From Burkholderiaceae bacterium (GTDB lineage: Bacteria; Pseudomonadota; Gammaproteobacteria; Burkholderiales; Burkholderiaceae_C), in the NCBI GenBank assembly GCA_030726195.1, contig JANREF010000003.1, forward strand, positions 1 to 12,381: a stretch of DNA of 12,381 bases, in the 5' to 3' direction. Shown piece by piece: positions 1 to 10,008 of this stretch (position 1 is the first letter of the stretch; each line of letters starts with the position of its first letter). Under the pieces are notes generated by a model that saw nothing but the letters and a program-made list of their open reading frames with translations, did not search any database and had not been told where the DNA came from. A program made the position numbers and the translations under genes.

Positions 1-1
1 C

Positions 2-400
2 ACCACCACCGAGCACATGCAGGCGCAGTTGGCGCACGTTGACGGAGTGATGCTGGGGCGTGAGGCCTACTACCACCCGTGGATGCTCAGCACTTGGGAC
101 AGCGAATACTTTGGACAGGCGGACAAGGGTCTGAGCCGCGAGGCCGTGGAGTTGGCCATGGTGGACTACATGGAACGCGCGGCAGCCGAGGACGGCTGCC
201 CTTGGTATGCCATTGCCAGGCACATGCTGGGGCTGCGACATGGCTTGCGCGGCTCGCGCTACTGGCGCCAAGTCTGGAGCAACCACAAGCTCAAGCCACT
301 GCCGCCACGTGAGGTGTGGGCCATGGCGCAGGCGTTTGTGGGGCTGGAAGAGCCGCAGAATGACGGGCGTGCGCTCGGCGCAGCGGACCTGGATGTGTAG
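2..400 (+). CDS. dusA: tRNA-dihydrouridine synthase A, C-terminal part (5' end outside window)
   Basis: The open frame runs in from the left edge and ends at TAG 398-400, giving about 132 residues of the C-terminal part of a DusA-type flavoenzyme. DusA reduces uridines in the D-loop of tRNAs (U20/U20a in the E. coli enzyme) using FMN and NADPH. What can be seen is the end of the TIM barrel, with the FMN-phosphate-binding type segment DGVMLGREAYYHP early in the fragment. The helical tRNA-binding domain follows, with the family-like stretch HMLGLRHGLRGSRYWRQ. The catalytic Cys lies upstream and is not in the window. The next gene on the same strand starts 157 bp downstream and is also a tRNA-modification type enzyme, but the gap and an intervening hairpin argue against tight co-transcription. 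The family call is based on recognised motifs. DusA rather than DusB or DusC is inferred from the HP-containing segment and the C-terminal helices. Confidence 0.88.
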   Translation, partial: TTTEHMQAQLAHVDGVMLGREAYYHPWMLSTWDSEYFGQADKGLSREAVELAMVDYMERAAAEDGCPWYAIARHMLGLRHGLRGSRYWRQVWSNHKLKPLPPREVWAMAQAFVGLEEPQNDGRALGAADLDV

Positions 401-433
401 AGCCCTGTTGGTTCATGCGTCCGGGCAGATGGT

Positions 434-468
434 CCGGGTCTATGGCCTGGCCTTCGGGCCAAGCCCGG
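434..468 (+). terminator. GC-rich hairpin downstream of dusA, weak terminator candidate
   Basis: A perfect 5-bp stem, TGGCC-TTCG-GGCCA (448-461), has a stabilising UUCG-type tetraloop. It extends by GGC/GCC (444-446 with 463-465) across one C/A mismatch. An alternative outer pairing is CCGGG 434-438 with CCCGG 464-468. It lies 34-68 nt after the dusA stop, where a terminator is expected. There is no T-tract after it, so a classical intrinsic terminator is not demonstrated. The rest of the 401-556 gap shows no gene. Confidence 0.3.
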
Positions 469-556
469 GTGGCAAAGCTTTGACTTGCCTCAAACCGCCA
501 AGCTCCGCGTTGGTGCAACATAGCCGACTGTCGTCTTACGTTTTAAAATCGCTACC

Positions 557-1384
557 GTGAAAAATATACTCAATATCGCTTCCTACAAGTTTGTAGACAT
601 TCTCGACCGCGAGATGCTGCGCGATCAGCTGGTCGTGCGGGCGGAGCAGGCGCAGTTGCGCGGCACCATTTTGCTGTCGCCCGAAGGTATCAACATGTTT
701 TTGGCTGGTGAGCCCGACTTGTTGCGCGGCTTCTTGGCTGCGCTCAAAACCGATGCGCGGTTTGCCGACCTGTACTGGAAAGAAAGCTGGAGTGAAAAGC
801 AGCCGTTTAGGCGTTTTTTGGTCAAGCTCAAAAACGAAATCATTCGTATGAATCACCCGGCCATTCAGCCAGCAACAGGCCGCGCACCGGGTGTGGAGCC
901 CGCCACGCTCAAGCGCTGGTTAGACCAGGGGCACGACGACAACGGCAAGCCCGTGGTCATGCTCGATACGCGTAATGCGTTTGAAGTGGACTACGGCACC
1001 TTCACTGGTGCCATCGATTGGCGTATCACCAAGTTCACCGAGTTCCCAGACGCGGTAGCGCAGCACCGTGCAGAGTTAGAAGACAAGACGGTGGTGAGTT
1101 TTTGCACCGGTGGTATTCGCTGTGAGAAGGGCGCCATTCTCATGCGCGAAATGGGCCTAGACAATGTGCTGCAGCTCGAAGGCGGCATCTTGCAATACTT
1201 TGAGGACGTGGGCGGTGCGCACTACACAGGCGACTGCTTTGTGTTTGACGGGCGCGAGGCCTTGGCACCCGATTTGACGCCCAAATCGAGCTATGACAGC
1301 GCCCGCGTGTACGAAGATCCCGACTGGGATGCCAAAAAAGCCCGTTGGGAAGCCGCGCACCCCCAAGCCAAGGCCACGGCCTAG
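557..1384 (+). CDS. trhO: Rhodanese-family tRNA uridine-34 5-hydroxylase / sulfurtransferase (TrhO/YceA-like)
   Basis: The 275-aa protein has an N-terminal acylphosphatase-like region (about 1-95, with the family signature [11 protein letters not shown] at 36-46) followed by a rhodanese domain (about 115-220). The active-site loop CTGGIRCEK (183-191) carries the catalytic Cys183 and a second Cys189, as in YceA/TrhO. TrhO proteins make 5-hydroxyuridine at the tRNA wobble position in an oxygen-dependent reaction, and activity on this protein is inferred from family. A GTG start at 557 is chosen because the next residues ([13 protein letters not shown]) match the usual start of the betaproteobacterial family. 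No Shine-Dalgarno sequence precedes it, and an AT-rich TTTTAAAAT (541-549) lies 8-16 nt upstream. Compared with the E. coli protein (about 350 aa) the Cys-rich C-terminal extension is missing. The short form is common in this lineage as far as I recall. It converges on the GntR gene. Confidence 0.87.
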   Translation: MKNILNIASYKFVDILDREMLRDQLVVRAEQAQLRGTILLSPEGINMFLAGEPDLLRGFLAALKTDARFADLYWKESWSEKQPFRRFLVKLKNEIIRMNHPAIQPATGRAPGVEPATLKRWLDQGHDDNGKPVVMLDTRNAFEVDYGTFTGAIDWRITKFTEFPDAVAQHRAELEDKTVVSFCTGGIRCEKGAILMREMGLDNVLQLEGGILQYFEDVGGAHYTGDCFVFDGREALAPDLTPKSSYDSARVYEDPDWDAKKARWEAAHPQAKATA

Positions 1385-1446
1385 ACGTGCACTGTGGGTC
1401 TGCCGCGCTCGCTGCAGCACCAGCACTACATCGCCGACGTGCATCA

Positions 1447-1509
1447 CCCACGTCCATAACCCACGTCCATAACCCACGTCCATAACCCACGTCCATAACC
1501 CACGTCCAT
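1447..1509. repeat. 13-bp tandem repeat, about 4.8 copies
   Basis: The unit CCCACGTCCATAA starts at 1447, 1460, 1473 and 1486, with a fifth copy (1499-1509) truncated after 11 bases. All copies are identical. The period of 13 is not a multiple of 3, and the array lies in the convergent gap between trhO and the GntR gene, so it is not coding. The first unit's CACGTC (1449-1454) can pair with GACGTG at 1436-1441 across a 7-nt loop. Perfect identity suggests recent slippage expansion. Confidence 0.93.
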
Positions 1510-1615
1510 CGCCACAGCCGATTGCGTGAGCACACGGTCAACCCACACAGCCAGCGCCGAGCCTGGCTTTAGATCAAACTGTGGTGAACGCCCAGTGTGA
1601 CGGCGCAGCTCGTGG

Positions 1616-1671
1616 GGCGCTGGTAGGTGGCTAGCGCCACCCCCGTGTCCTATGCAGCGTCACGGGACGCT
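1616..1671 (-). terminator. Cluster of hairpins 3' of the GntR gene, terminator candidate
   Basis: Three overlapping inverted repeats lie just beyond the GntR stop codon on the minus strand. They are AGCGTC-ACGG-GACGCT (1656-1671, perfect 6-bp stem, 4-nt loop), CCCGTG/CACGGG (1642-1647 with 1661-1666) and GGCGCT/AGCGCC (1616-1621 with 1633-1638). No T-run follows on the minus strand, so intrinsic termination is only suggested by position. The remainder of the 1385-1692 gap holds the 13-bp repeat and no recognisable gene. Confidence 0.3.
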
Positions 1672-1692
1672 AGGCACTGGCGACAGGACGCC

Positions 1693-2328
1693 TTATTGCG
1701 CCGCCGCTAAGCCGTTGTTGAAGTGCGCGCGCATGGCGGCCTGAGCTGTGGCTGCGTCGTTGACGCGTATGGCATCCAGCACGGCTTGGTGTTCTTGCAG
1801 CGAGGCTTGTACGCGACCTGTCTTGAACAGCGAGGTCTGGCGGTTCACCTTCATCACCTTGCGCAAGTCGTTCACCACTTGAATGCGCCAGGGGTTGTTG
1901 GCCAATTCCAGCAAGCGCATGTGGAACTGCTCATTGATCTCAAAAAACAGTCGGGTGTCGGCCGTGGCCTGTGTGAGTTTGGTGTGCAGCGTGTGCAGTT
2001 CGGCTTTCACCGCATCGTCAGCCGTGTCGGCCACCACGCGGGCGGCGTCGCTTTCTAACAGTGACAGCAACTCGTAGACCTGTTGCAAGTCTTGGGGCGA
2101 GACTTCGGTCACGTAGGCGCCACGGCGCACCTTCATGGTGACCAAGCCCTCACTGGCCAACACTTTCAAGGCCTCGCGCAGTGGCGTGCGGCTGATGCCC
2201 AACTCTTGCGCAATGCGCAGCTCGTCAATCCAGGCGCCGGGCTCCAGCTCGCGGTTGTAGATGCGCTGGCGCAGCAACTCGGCCACATCTAGGTAGAGGG
2301 CGCGTTGTTTCAGGGCGATAGAGGACAT
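1693..2328 (-). CDS. GntR-family (FCD/FadR subfamily) transcriptional regulator
   Basis: The 211-aa protein has a winged helix-turn-helix domain at about 10-76, with the recognition-helix hallmark ISRTPLREAL (45-54) and wing RRGAYVTEVS (68-77). An all-helical FCD ligand-binding domain spans about 82-205. Candidate metal or ligand residues of the FCD pocket are His136 (in NEQFHMRLL), His180 (in QEHQAVLDAI) and His202 (in AMRAHF). Such proteins usually repress a neighbouring catabolic operon and release DNA when an organic acid or acyl-CoA-type effector binds. The gene is divergent from the methylmalonyl-CoA mutase cluster across 459 bp, so it is the natural candidate regulator of propionyl-CoA catabolism. 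That role and its effector are inferences. ATG at 2328 gives a normal N-terminus, but no clear Shine-Dalgarno precedes it. The gene ends at TAA (minus strand, 1695-1693). Confidence 0.9.
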   Translation of the reverse strand: MSSIALKQRALYLDVAELLRQRIYNRELEPGAWIDELRIAQELGISRTPLREALKVLASEGLVTMKVRRGAYVTEVSPQDLQQVYELLSLLESDAARVVADTADDAVKAELHTLHTKLTQATADTRLFFEINEQFHMRLLELANNPWRIQVVNDLRKVMKVNRQTSLFKTGRVQASLQEHQAVLDAIRVNDAATAQAAMRAHFNNGLAAAQ

Positions 2329-2453
2329 GTGGTCGTGAGCGCAGCGGGCATGGGTTGGCGGTCTTGTGCCTGCGTGGCGTGCGCAGGGTGATGTGGCGGT
2401 TTGTTAAGGGTGCAATCAGGTGAATGAGCCGCAATCTTACTTCAAACTTAATT

Positions 2454-2481
2454 TTGCATCAATAATTATGAATCATATACA
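2454..2481 (+). promoter_or_regulatory. Candidate sigma-70 promoter of the mcm-pcc cluster
   Basis: TTGCAT (2454-2459) and TATACA (2476-2481) are separated by 16 bp within a distinctly AT-rich island (about 2436-2486) in otherwise GC-rich DNA. This is the only good -35/-10 pair I find in the divergent region. It would give a start near 2489 and a leader of about 300 nt before the mutase. The assignment rests on consensus match only. Confidence 0.45.
2467..2477. promoter_or_regulatory. 11-bp palindrome, candidate operator for the divergent GntR regulator
   Basis: TATGAATCATA is a perfect odd-centred inverted repeat. It covers the spacer and the first two bases of the -10 element of the candidate plus-strand promoter, a position where a bound repressor would block RNA polymerase. 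It also lies about 140 bp upstream of the regulator's own start, so it could serve autoregulation. It does not match the classical FadR-type consensus (TNGTNNNACNA) that I remember, so the link to the GntR protein is inferred from position only. Confidence 0.35.
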
Positions 2482-2590
2482 ATGTGGGCTGTTCTGTTTT
2501 GTAGGGTCTGTTTCGGTCATGTGGCGCTCTGGGCTGCTGCCTTGAAGCTGGTGGGGCAGGTGGCTTTGTACACTGTTGTCAGGGCATGTA

Positions 2591-2657
2591 AAGCCTGGTC
2601 AAGCCCAATACAGCCGAATTCAGCCCGCAGCCTAATGAAGCCTAATCAAGCCTAATG
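2591..2657. repeat. Degenerate 10-bp direct repeats in the mcm leader
   Basis: A decamer of the form MAGCCYAATN recurs nearly every helical turn: AAGCCTGGTC (2591), AAGCCCAATA (2601), CAGCCGAATT (2611), a partial CAGCCCG (2621-2627), then CAGCCTAATG (2628), AAGCCTAATC (2638) and AAGCCTAATG (2648). The last three are almost identical. The array lies between the candidate promoter and the mutase start. It could be a slippage product or a helix-phased protein-binding array. The rest of 2329-2787 has no recognisable gene or cobalamin riboswitch. Confidence 0.8.
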
Positions 2658-2787
2658 AGCGTATCGAGCCTTCACCGTCCTACCGATCTACCCGCTGGCC
2701 TGTTGCCCAACACTCAGCCGCCCGGCGCGTAGTCCACAAACCAATCGTCACACCACCACCCGTCGCTACCAGCCAAAGCCATACAAC

Positions 2788-4959
<2,172 letters not shown>

Positions 4960-5037
4960 GCACGCAGTGCGCCAGCCGCGCTCAAGCCTTGGCGACCAGC
5001 TCCAAACCAGCCCGATAACAAGCCACAGCACGGACTT

Positions 5038-6063
5038 ATGACGACCTTGCTCGACAGCATTGTGGGTGGCCAGCCTATGGCGCAGCGCCGCGCCATGGCC
5101 AAGGCCATCACCTTGTTGGAGTCCACACGTGCCGACCACCGCCTCCAGGCGGATGCGCTGCTCACCAGTTTGCTGCCGCACGCCGGCAAGGCCATGCGCA
5201 TTGGCCTCAGCGGTGTGCCGGGCGTGGGCAAAAGCACCTTCATTGAGACCTTGGGACTGCACCTCATTGCGCTGGGTCACCGGGTGGCTGTGCTGGCGGT
5301 GGATCCGTCCTCGACCGTATCGGGTGGCAGCATTTTGGGCGACAAAACGCGCATGGAGCATTTGTCTGTGCACGAGCAAGCCTTCATCCGCCCCAGTCCG
5401 TCCAGCGGCACTTTGGGCGGCGTGACCGAAAAAACCCGTGAAGCCATGCTGGTGTGCGAAGCCGCAGGTTACGACGTGGTGATTGTGGAGACGGTGGGCG
5501 TGGGCCAAAGCGAAACAGCTGTGTCCAGCATGACCGATATGTTTGTGTTGCTGCAGCTGCCCAACGCTGGCGACGACTTGCAGGCCATTAAAAAAGGCGT
5601 CATGGAGCTGGCCGACTTGGTCGTCATCAACAAAGCCGACATCGATCCGAATGCGGCTACCCGCGCTGAGGCGCAAATCAGCAGCGCCTTGCGCTTGTTT
5701 GGCCTGCATGGCAACCCAGACAACGTGCACCACGACCAAGCCCAGTGGCACGCCAGCGTGATCCAACTCAGTGCTTTGTTGGGCACAGGCGTAGACGTGT
5801 TTTGGGCCAAGGTACAAGACTTCAAGGCCAAGCAAATCGCCAACGGGCGCATGGACAAGCGCCGTGCCCACCAAGCCAAGGCTTGGATGTGGGAGCGCAT
5901 AGAAAGCGGTTTGATGCAAGCCTTCAAATCGCACGCGGTGGTTCGCCACCAACTCAAGGACTTGACAGCGGCTGTGGTCGCGGGCGACGTGCCCGCATCA
6001 GTGGCAGCTAGGCAGCTATTGGCGGCAGCGGGACAGCCCGCAACGCCACAACAATTTGATTGA
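5038..6063 (+). CDS. meaB: Methylmalonyl-CoA mutase-associated GTPase MeaB (ArgK/YgfD)
   Basis: The 341-aa G3E-class P-loop GTPase gates adenosylcobalamin loading and protects the mutase from inactivation. The G1 motif is GVPGVGKST (59-67). [20 protein letters not shown] (87-106) is the MeaB-specific segment. ETVGVGQSE (151-159) is the G3/switch II region, NKAD (198-201) gives guanine specificity, and SALLGTG (245-251) is the G5 region. The C-terminal helices (about 260-341) form the dimerisation arm, and the protein ends in QQFD, like the FD end of E. coli YgfD. Its place directly after the mutase fits the usual chaperone-client pairing. It was once thought to be an arginine-transport kinase (ArgK), an assignment since superseded. 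ATG 5038 gives the normal short N-terminus. No strong ribosome-binding site precedes it. The stop at 6061-6063 is 16 bp before pccB. Confidence 0.96.
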   Translation: MTTLLDSIVGGQPMAQRRAMAKAITLLESTRADHRLQADALLTSLLPHAGKAMRIGLSGVPGVGKSTFIETLGLHLIALGHRVAVLAVDPSSTVSGGSILGDKTRMEHLSVHEQAFIRPSPSSGTLGGVTEKTREAMLVCEAAGYDVVIVETVGVGQSETAVSSMTDMFVLLQLPNAGDDLQAIKKGVMELADLVVINKADIDPNAATRAEAQISSALRLFGLHGNPDNVHHDQAQWHASVIQLSALLGTGVDVFWAKVQDFKAKQIANGRMDKRRAHQAKAWMWERIESGLMQAFKSHAVVRHQLKDLTAAVVAGDVPASVAARQLLAAAGQPATPQQFD

Positions 6064-6071
6064 AAGAGGAG
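6063..6071 (+). promoter_or_regulatory. Strong ribosome binding site of pccB
   Basis: AAAGAGGAG lies 8 nt before ATG 6080 and overlaps the last base of the meaB stop codon. It decides the pccB start in favour of ATG 6080 over the in-frame TTG at 6056, which lies inside meaB and has no such site. Confidence 0.8.
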
Positions 6072-6079
6072 CACGCAGT

Positions 6080-7612
6080 ATGCAAACCATCGTTGAACAA
6101 CTAGAGCAGGCACGAGAGTCTGCGCGCCAAGGTGGCGGCGCCAAGCGCATTGCCGCACAACACAGCAAAGGCAAGCTCACCGCACGCGAGCGCTTGGAAG
6201 TGTTGCTAGACGCAGGCACTTTTGAAGAGTGGGACATGTTTGTAGAGCACCGCTGCACCGACTTTGGCATGCAAGACAACAAAATTCCGGGCGACGGCGT
6301 GGTCACTGGCTACGGCATGATCAACGGTCGCTTGGTGTTTGTGTACAGCCAAGATTTCACCGTGTTTGGTGGTGCGCTGTCTGAGGCGCATGCCGAGAAG
6401 ATTTGCAAAGTCATGGACCAAGCCATGAAGGTTGGAGCGCCCGTGATTGGCCTGAACGATTCAGGCGGCGCCCGTATTCAAGAGGGCGTGGCCTCCTTGG
6501 GTGGCTACGCCGAGGTGTTCCAGCGCAACGCCATGGCCAGCGGCGTGGTGCCGCAAATCTCCATGATCATGGGGCCATCGGCTGGTGGCGCGGTGTACAG
6601 CCCGGCCATGACCGACTTCATCTTCATGGTCAAAGACAGCTCTTACATGTTTGTGACGGGTCCTGATGTGGTGAAAACCGTGACGCATGAGAGCGTCAGT
6701 GCCGAAGAGTTGGGCGGTGCCATCACGCACACCACCAAGAGTGGCGTGGCCGATATGGCGTTTGAAAACGATGTGGAAGCGTTGCTCATGCTGCGCCGCT
6801 TGTACAACTACTTGCCTTTGTCCAACCGCGAGAAAGCGCCTGTTCGCCCCAGCGGGGATCCCGCCGATCGCGTGATTGAGAGCCTAGATACCTTGGTGCC
6901 AGACAACCCCAACAAGGCTTACGACATGAAGGAGATGATCACCAAGGTGGTAGACGATGGTGACTTCTTTGAGCTGCAGCCTGACTATGCGGCCAACATC
7001 ATCATTGGCTTTGCGCGCATGGATGGGCAAACCGTTGGCGTGGTGGCCAACCAGCCATTGGTGTTGGCCGGCTGTTTGGACATCAAGAGCTCGATCAAAG
7101 CCGCGCGTTTTGTGCGCTTTTGCGACGCCTTCAACATCCCGCTGCTCACCTTTGTGGACGTACCCGGCTTCATGCCCGGCACCAGCCAAGAGTTTGGCGG
7201 CATCATCAAGCATGGTGCCAAGCTGCTGTACGCCTACGCCGAAGCCACGGTGCCGAAAATCACCGTCATCACGCGCAAAGCCTACGGCGGTGCCTACGAC
7301 GTGATGGCCTCCAAGCACCTGCGCGGCGACGTGAACTTTGCGTGGCCACAAGCTGAAATCGCCGTGATGGGTGCCAAAGGTGCGGTGGAAATCATTTTCC
7401 GAGAAGACAAGGGTGACCCCGAAAAGCTCGCAGCCAAAGAGGCCGAATACAAAGCCCGCTTTGCCAACCCATTTGTTGCTGCCAGCCGTGGCTACATCGA
7501 CGACGTCATCCTGCCGCACAACACGCGCAAACGCATTTGCCGCAGCTTGGTCATGCTCAAAGACAAGAAGGTCGACAACCCTTGGCGCAAGCACGGCAAC
7601 ATTCCGCTGTAA
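6080..7612 (+). CDS. pccB: Propionyl-CoA carboxylase beta (carboxyltransferase) subunit
   Basis: The 510-aa protein transfers the carboxyl group from biotin on PccA to propionyl-CoA, giving (S)-methylmalonyl-CoA. It has two crotonase-fold halves, N (about 1-265) and C (about 270-510). The first oxyanion-hole region is [11 protein letters not shown] (126-136) with [12 protein letters not shown] (164-175) nearby. The second is [14 protein letters not shown] (401-414). Asp407 corresponds to the residue I remember as controlling acyl-chain choice in Streptomyces PCC (Asp422), which favours propionyl-CoA over acetyl-CoA. Length and the basic N-terminal [15 protein letters not shown] are normal for PccB. 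Translation very probably starts at ATG 6080 behind a strong Shine-Dalgarno. The next gene begins 15 bp after the stop. Strong homology motifs and the mutase context make an unrelated acyl-CoA carboxylase unlikely. Confidence 0.96.
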   Translation: MQTIVEQLEQARESARQGGGAKRIAAQHSKGKLTARERLEVLLDAGTFEEWDMFVEHRCTDFGMQDNKIPGDGVVTGYGMINGRLVFVYSQDFTVFGGALSEAHAEKICKVMDQAMKVGAPVIGLNDSGGARIQEGVASLGGYAEVFQRNAMASGVVPQISMIMGPSAGGAVYSPAMTDFIFMVKDSSYMFVTGPDVVKTVTHESVSAEELGGAITHTTKSGVADMAFENDVEALLMLRRLYNYLPLSNREKAPVRPSGDPADRVIESLDTLVPDNPNKAYDMKEMITKVVDDGDFFELQPDYAANIIIGFARMDGQTVGVVANQPLVLAGCLDIKSSIKAARFVRFCDAFNIPLLTFVDVPGFMPGTSQEFGGIIKHGAKLLYAYAEATVPKITVITRKAYGGAYDVMASKHLRGDVNFAWPQAEIAVMGAKGAVEIIFREDKGDPEKLAAKEAEYKARFANPFVAASRGYIDDVILPHNTRKRICRSLVMLKDKKVDNPWRKHGNIPL

Positions 7613-7627
7613 GCAAAGACGCAGCAC

Positions 7628-7939
7628 ATGACGGTCATCCGCAGTCACACCTTCACAGCACAGCAGGCTTGGGGCAGCTTGCCAGTGGCATCAATAGACG
7701 GCGTCAGCGTCAAGTTGCACTGGACAGACAAGCCTTATGTTTGGCATGTGAACGACGGCAAAGAGGTGTTTGCAGTGATGGACGGTTGTGTGGCCATGCA
7801 TGTCAGAACAGATGGCGTTGAACGCGTTGAGATGCTCAATGCAGGCGACGTTTTTTATGCAGATATAGGCACCGAGCACGTGGCCCATCCCCAAGGGCAA
7901 GCCCGCGTGCTTGTGATTGAACGAGAAGGAAGTATGTAG
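7628..7939 (+). CDS. Small single-domain cupin protein inside the pcc operon
   Basis: The 103-aa protein is one cupin barrel. Motif 1 reads WHVNDGKEVFAVMDG (39-53), with His40, Asn42 in place of the usual second His, and Glu46 followed six residues later by Gly53. Motif 2 reads GDVFYADIGTEH (73-84) with His84. A metal site of His40, Glu46 and His84, possibly with Asn42, is plausible. No signal peptide or membrane segment is visible, so it should be cytoplasmic. It sits 15 bp after pccB, and its TAG stop (7937-7939) directly abuts the pccA ATG. Its last codons contain the pccA ribosome-binding site, so the two genes are translationally coupled. I cannot name a reaction. The position suggests a role linked to carboxylase assembly, acyl-CoA handling or sensing, but that is inference. 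It could also be a stowaway of unknown function. ATG 7628 has no strong Shine-Dalgarno. Confidence 0.9.
   Translation: MTVIRSHTFTAQQAWGSLPVASIDGVSVKLHWTDKPYVWHVNDGKEVFAVMDGCVAMHVRTDGVERVEMLNAGDVFYADIGTEHVAHPQGQARVLVIEREGSM
7924..7932 (+). promoter_or_regulatory. Ribosome binding site of pccA inside the cupin gene
   Basis: AGAAGGAAG, core AAGGA 7926-7930, lies about 9 nt before ATG 7940 and within the last codons of the cupin gene. This arrangement suits re-initiation by ribosomes finishing the cupin. Confidence 0.65.
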
Positions 7940-9988
7940 ATGTTTAGCAAAATCTTGATCGCCAACCGTGGCGAAATTGCATGCCGCGTGATTGCGACGG
8001 CCAAAAAAATGGGCATTGCCACCGTGGCGGTGTACTCAGACGCCGACAAAGACGCGCGCCACGTCAAGATGGCTGACGAGGCTGTACGCATTGGTGCCGC
8101 GCCCAGCCGCGAGAGCTACTTGTTGGGTGATGTCATCATCCAGGCCTGCAAAGACACGGGCGCGCAGGCCGTGCACCCAGGCTATGGGTTCTTGAGCGAA
8201 AACGAGGCCTTCGCCAAAGCCGTTGAAGCGCAAGGCATTGCTTTTATAGGCCCCAAGTTTGAGGCCATTGCAGCCATGGGCGACAAGATCGCTTCCAAGA
8301 AATTAGCCATGGCCGCCGGTGTGAGCACGATTCCGGGCTGGAATGACGCCATTGAGTCTGCCGAGCGCGCGGTGGAGATCGCCAAAGACATCGGCTATCC
8401 CGTGATGATCAAGGCCAGCGCGGGCGGCGGCGGCAAAGGCTTGCGTGTGGCCTTTAACGACAAGGAGGCCTTGGAGGGCTTTACCAGCTGTCGCAATGAA
8501 GCGCGCAACAGCTTTGGCGACGACCGGATTTTTATTGAGAAGTTTGTGCAAGAGCCACGCCACATTGAGATTCAAGTGGTGGGCGATGCGCAGGGCAACG
8601 TGGTCTACCTCAATGAGCGCGAGTGTTCCATACAGCGGCGCCACCAAAAAGTGATTGAAGAGGCACCGTCGCCCTTTATCAGCGAGGCCACGCGCAAAGC
8701 CATGGGCGAGCAGGCTGTGGCCTTGGCCAAAGCCGTGAACTACCAAAGCGCCGGCACCGTCGAGTTTGTGGTGGGCAAGGACCAAGACTTTTACTTCCTG
8801 GAGATGAACACCCGCTTGCAGGTGGAGCACCCTGTGACCGAATGCATCACCGGTTTGGATTTGGTTGAGCTCATGATCCGCGTGGCCGCGGGTGAGCCGC
8901 TGCCGCTGAAGCAAGCCGATGTGAAGCGCGAGGGCTGGGCCATTGAGTGCCGCATCAACGCCGAAGACCCATTCAGCAACTTCTTGCCCAGCACAGGCCG
9001 CTTGGTGCGCTTTGCGCCGCCCGAGCAAAGCATGTGGCAAGGCGACACGCAAGCCAAGCTGGGCGTGCGCGTGGACACGGGCGTGTACGACGGTGGTGAA
9101 ATCCCCATGTACTACGACTCCATGATTGCCAAACTCATCGTGCACGGCACAGACCGTTTGGACGCCATTGCCAAAATGCGCGAAGCGCTCAACGGTTTTG
9201 TCATTCGCGGTATCAGCAGCAACATTCCATTCCAGTCGGCGCTGTTGGCGCACGACAAGTTTGTCAGCGGTGACTTCAACACGGGTTTCATCGCCGAGCA
9301 TTACGCTCAAGGTTTTAAAGCCGAGGACGTGCCGCACGATGACCCCAATTTCTTGGTCGCGATTGCCGCCTTTGTGCGGCGCAAGTCCCGCGAGCGCACG
9401 GCCCAAATCACTGGCCAGTTGCCAGGCTATGGTGTGGAGGTGGGCAGTGACTACGCAGCCATCGTGCTAGACAAGGCCGGTGCGCACCGCACCGTAGCCG
9501 TGCACATTGACGAGGTGGTAGGCCAAATCGGTGTGGCGCAGGTCACGATAGAGGGCACCACTTACGCCATCAGTTCTGACTCACGCATCAGTGACGGCTT
9601 GATCACAGGCTTTTGCAACGAGCAAGCCTTCACCGCACAAGTCGACCGTGGTAGCAAGCGCAACCCCTTGGCGCTGGTGGTGCAGCACAACGGTACCAAG
9701 ATTGAAACCATGGTGGTTTCGCCGCGCATGGCGCAGCTGCACGCCATGATGCCGTTCAAAGCACCCCCAGACATGAGCAAATACGTGATGTCACCCATGC
9801 CAGGTCTGCTGGTGGACGTGGCCGTGAGCGTGGGCCAACAGGTACAAGCCGGTGAGCGCGTGGCCGTGATCGAGGCCATGAAAATGGAGAATGTCTTGTT
9901 CGCCCAAGCCGACGGCGTGGTCAGCAAAGTGGTCGCCGCTGTAGGCGAGTCCTTGGTGGTAGACCAAGTGATTGTTGAGTTTGAATAA
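7940..9988 (+). CDS. pccA: Propionyl-CoA carboxylase alpha subunit (biotin carboxylase plus biotin carrier)
   Basis: The 682-aa protein carboxylates its own biotin with ATP and bicarbonate and hands the carboxyl group to PccB. The biotin carboxylase domain (about 1-450) begins with [16 protein letters not shown]. It has the ATP-grasp glycine loop [13 protein letters not shown] (158-170), [15 protein letters not shown] (227-241) and the metal/catalytic segment [14 protein letters not shown] (288-301). A linker/BT region for docking to PccB follows (about 470-600). The C-terminal biotin carrier domain (about 610-682) has EAMKMEN, with Lys648 as the biotinylation site, 34 residues from the end as is usual. 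The long BT region separates it from acetyl-CoA carboxylase AccC and fits PccA. ATG 7940 immediately follows the cupin stop. The VOC gene starts 20 bp downstream, consistent with one operon. A cognate biotin ligase must be encoded elsewhere. Confidence 0.96.
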   Translation: MFSKILIANRGEIACRVIATAKKMGIATVAVYSDADKDARHVKMADEAVRIGAAPSRESYLLGDVIIQACKDTGAQAVHPGYGFLSENEAFAKAVEAQGIAFIGPKFEAIAAMGDKIASKKLAMAAGVSTIPGWNDAIESAERAVEIAKDIGYPVMIKASAGGGGKGLRVAFNDKEALEGFTSCRNEARNSFGDDRIFIEKFVQEPRHIEIQVVGDAQGNVVYLNERECSIQRRHQKVIEEAPSPFISEATRKAMGEQAVALAKAVNYQSAGTVEFVVGKDQDFYFLEMNTRLQVEHPVTECITGLDLVELMIRVAAGEPLPLKQADVKREGWAIECRINAEDPFSNFLPSTGRLVRFAPPEQSMWQGDTQAKLGVRVDTGVYDGGEIPMYYDSMIAKLIVHGTDRLDAIAKMREALNGFVIRGISSNIPFQSALLAHDKFVSGDFNTGFIAEHYAQGFKAEDVPHDDPNFLVAIAAFVRRKSRERTAQITGQLPGYGVEVGSDYAAIVLDKAGAHRTVAVHIDEVVGQIGVAQVTIEGTTYAISSDSRISDGLITGFCNEQAFTAQVDRGSKRNPLALVVQHNGTKIETMVVSPRMAQLHAMMPFKAPPDMSKYVMSPMPGLLVDVAVSVGQQVQAGERVAVIEAMKMENVLFAQADGVVSKVVAAVGESLVVDQVIVEFE

Positions 9989-10008
9989 CCCCCACCAAAA
10001 CTAGCCTT

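Noticed and set aside
1447..1509. CRISPR array or plasmid iterons
   Set aside because: The units are directly adjacent with no spacers and are too short for CRISPR. No replication gene is near, so iterons are unsupported.
1140..1541. Minus-strand frames crossing the 13-bp repeat
   Set aside because: They overlap trhO antisense, and the repeat period of 13 changes frame at every unit, giving a nonsense-like Trp/Gly/Val peptide.
2329..2787. Cobalamin riboswitch in the leader of the B12-dependent mutase
   Set aside because: I looked for a B12-box-like sequence and long paired elements and did not find them. A covariance-model search would be decisive.
6056..6079. Upstream TTG start of pccB at 6056
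   Set aside because: It would overlap meaB and read through the ribosome site. ATG 6080 has a strong Shine-Dalgarno at correct spacing and gives the family-typical N-terminus.
8303..9406. Minus-strand 367-codon frame opposite pccA (and a similar one at 6884-7648 opposite pccB)
   Set aside because: Same kind of shadow composition, no motif, and full overlap with certain genes.
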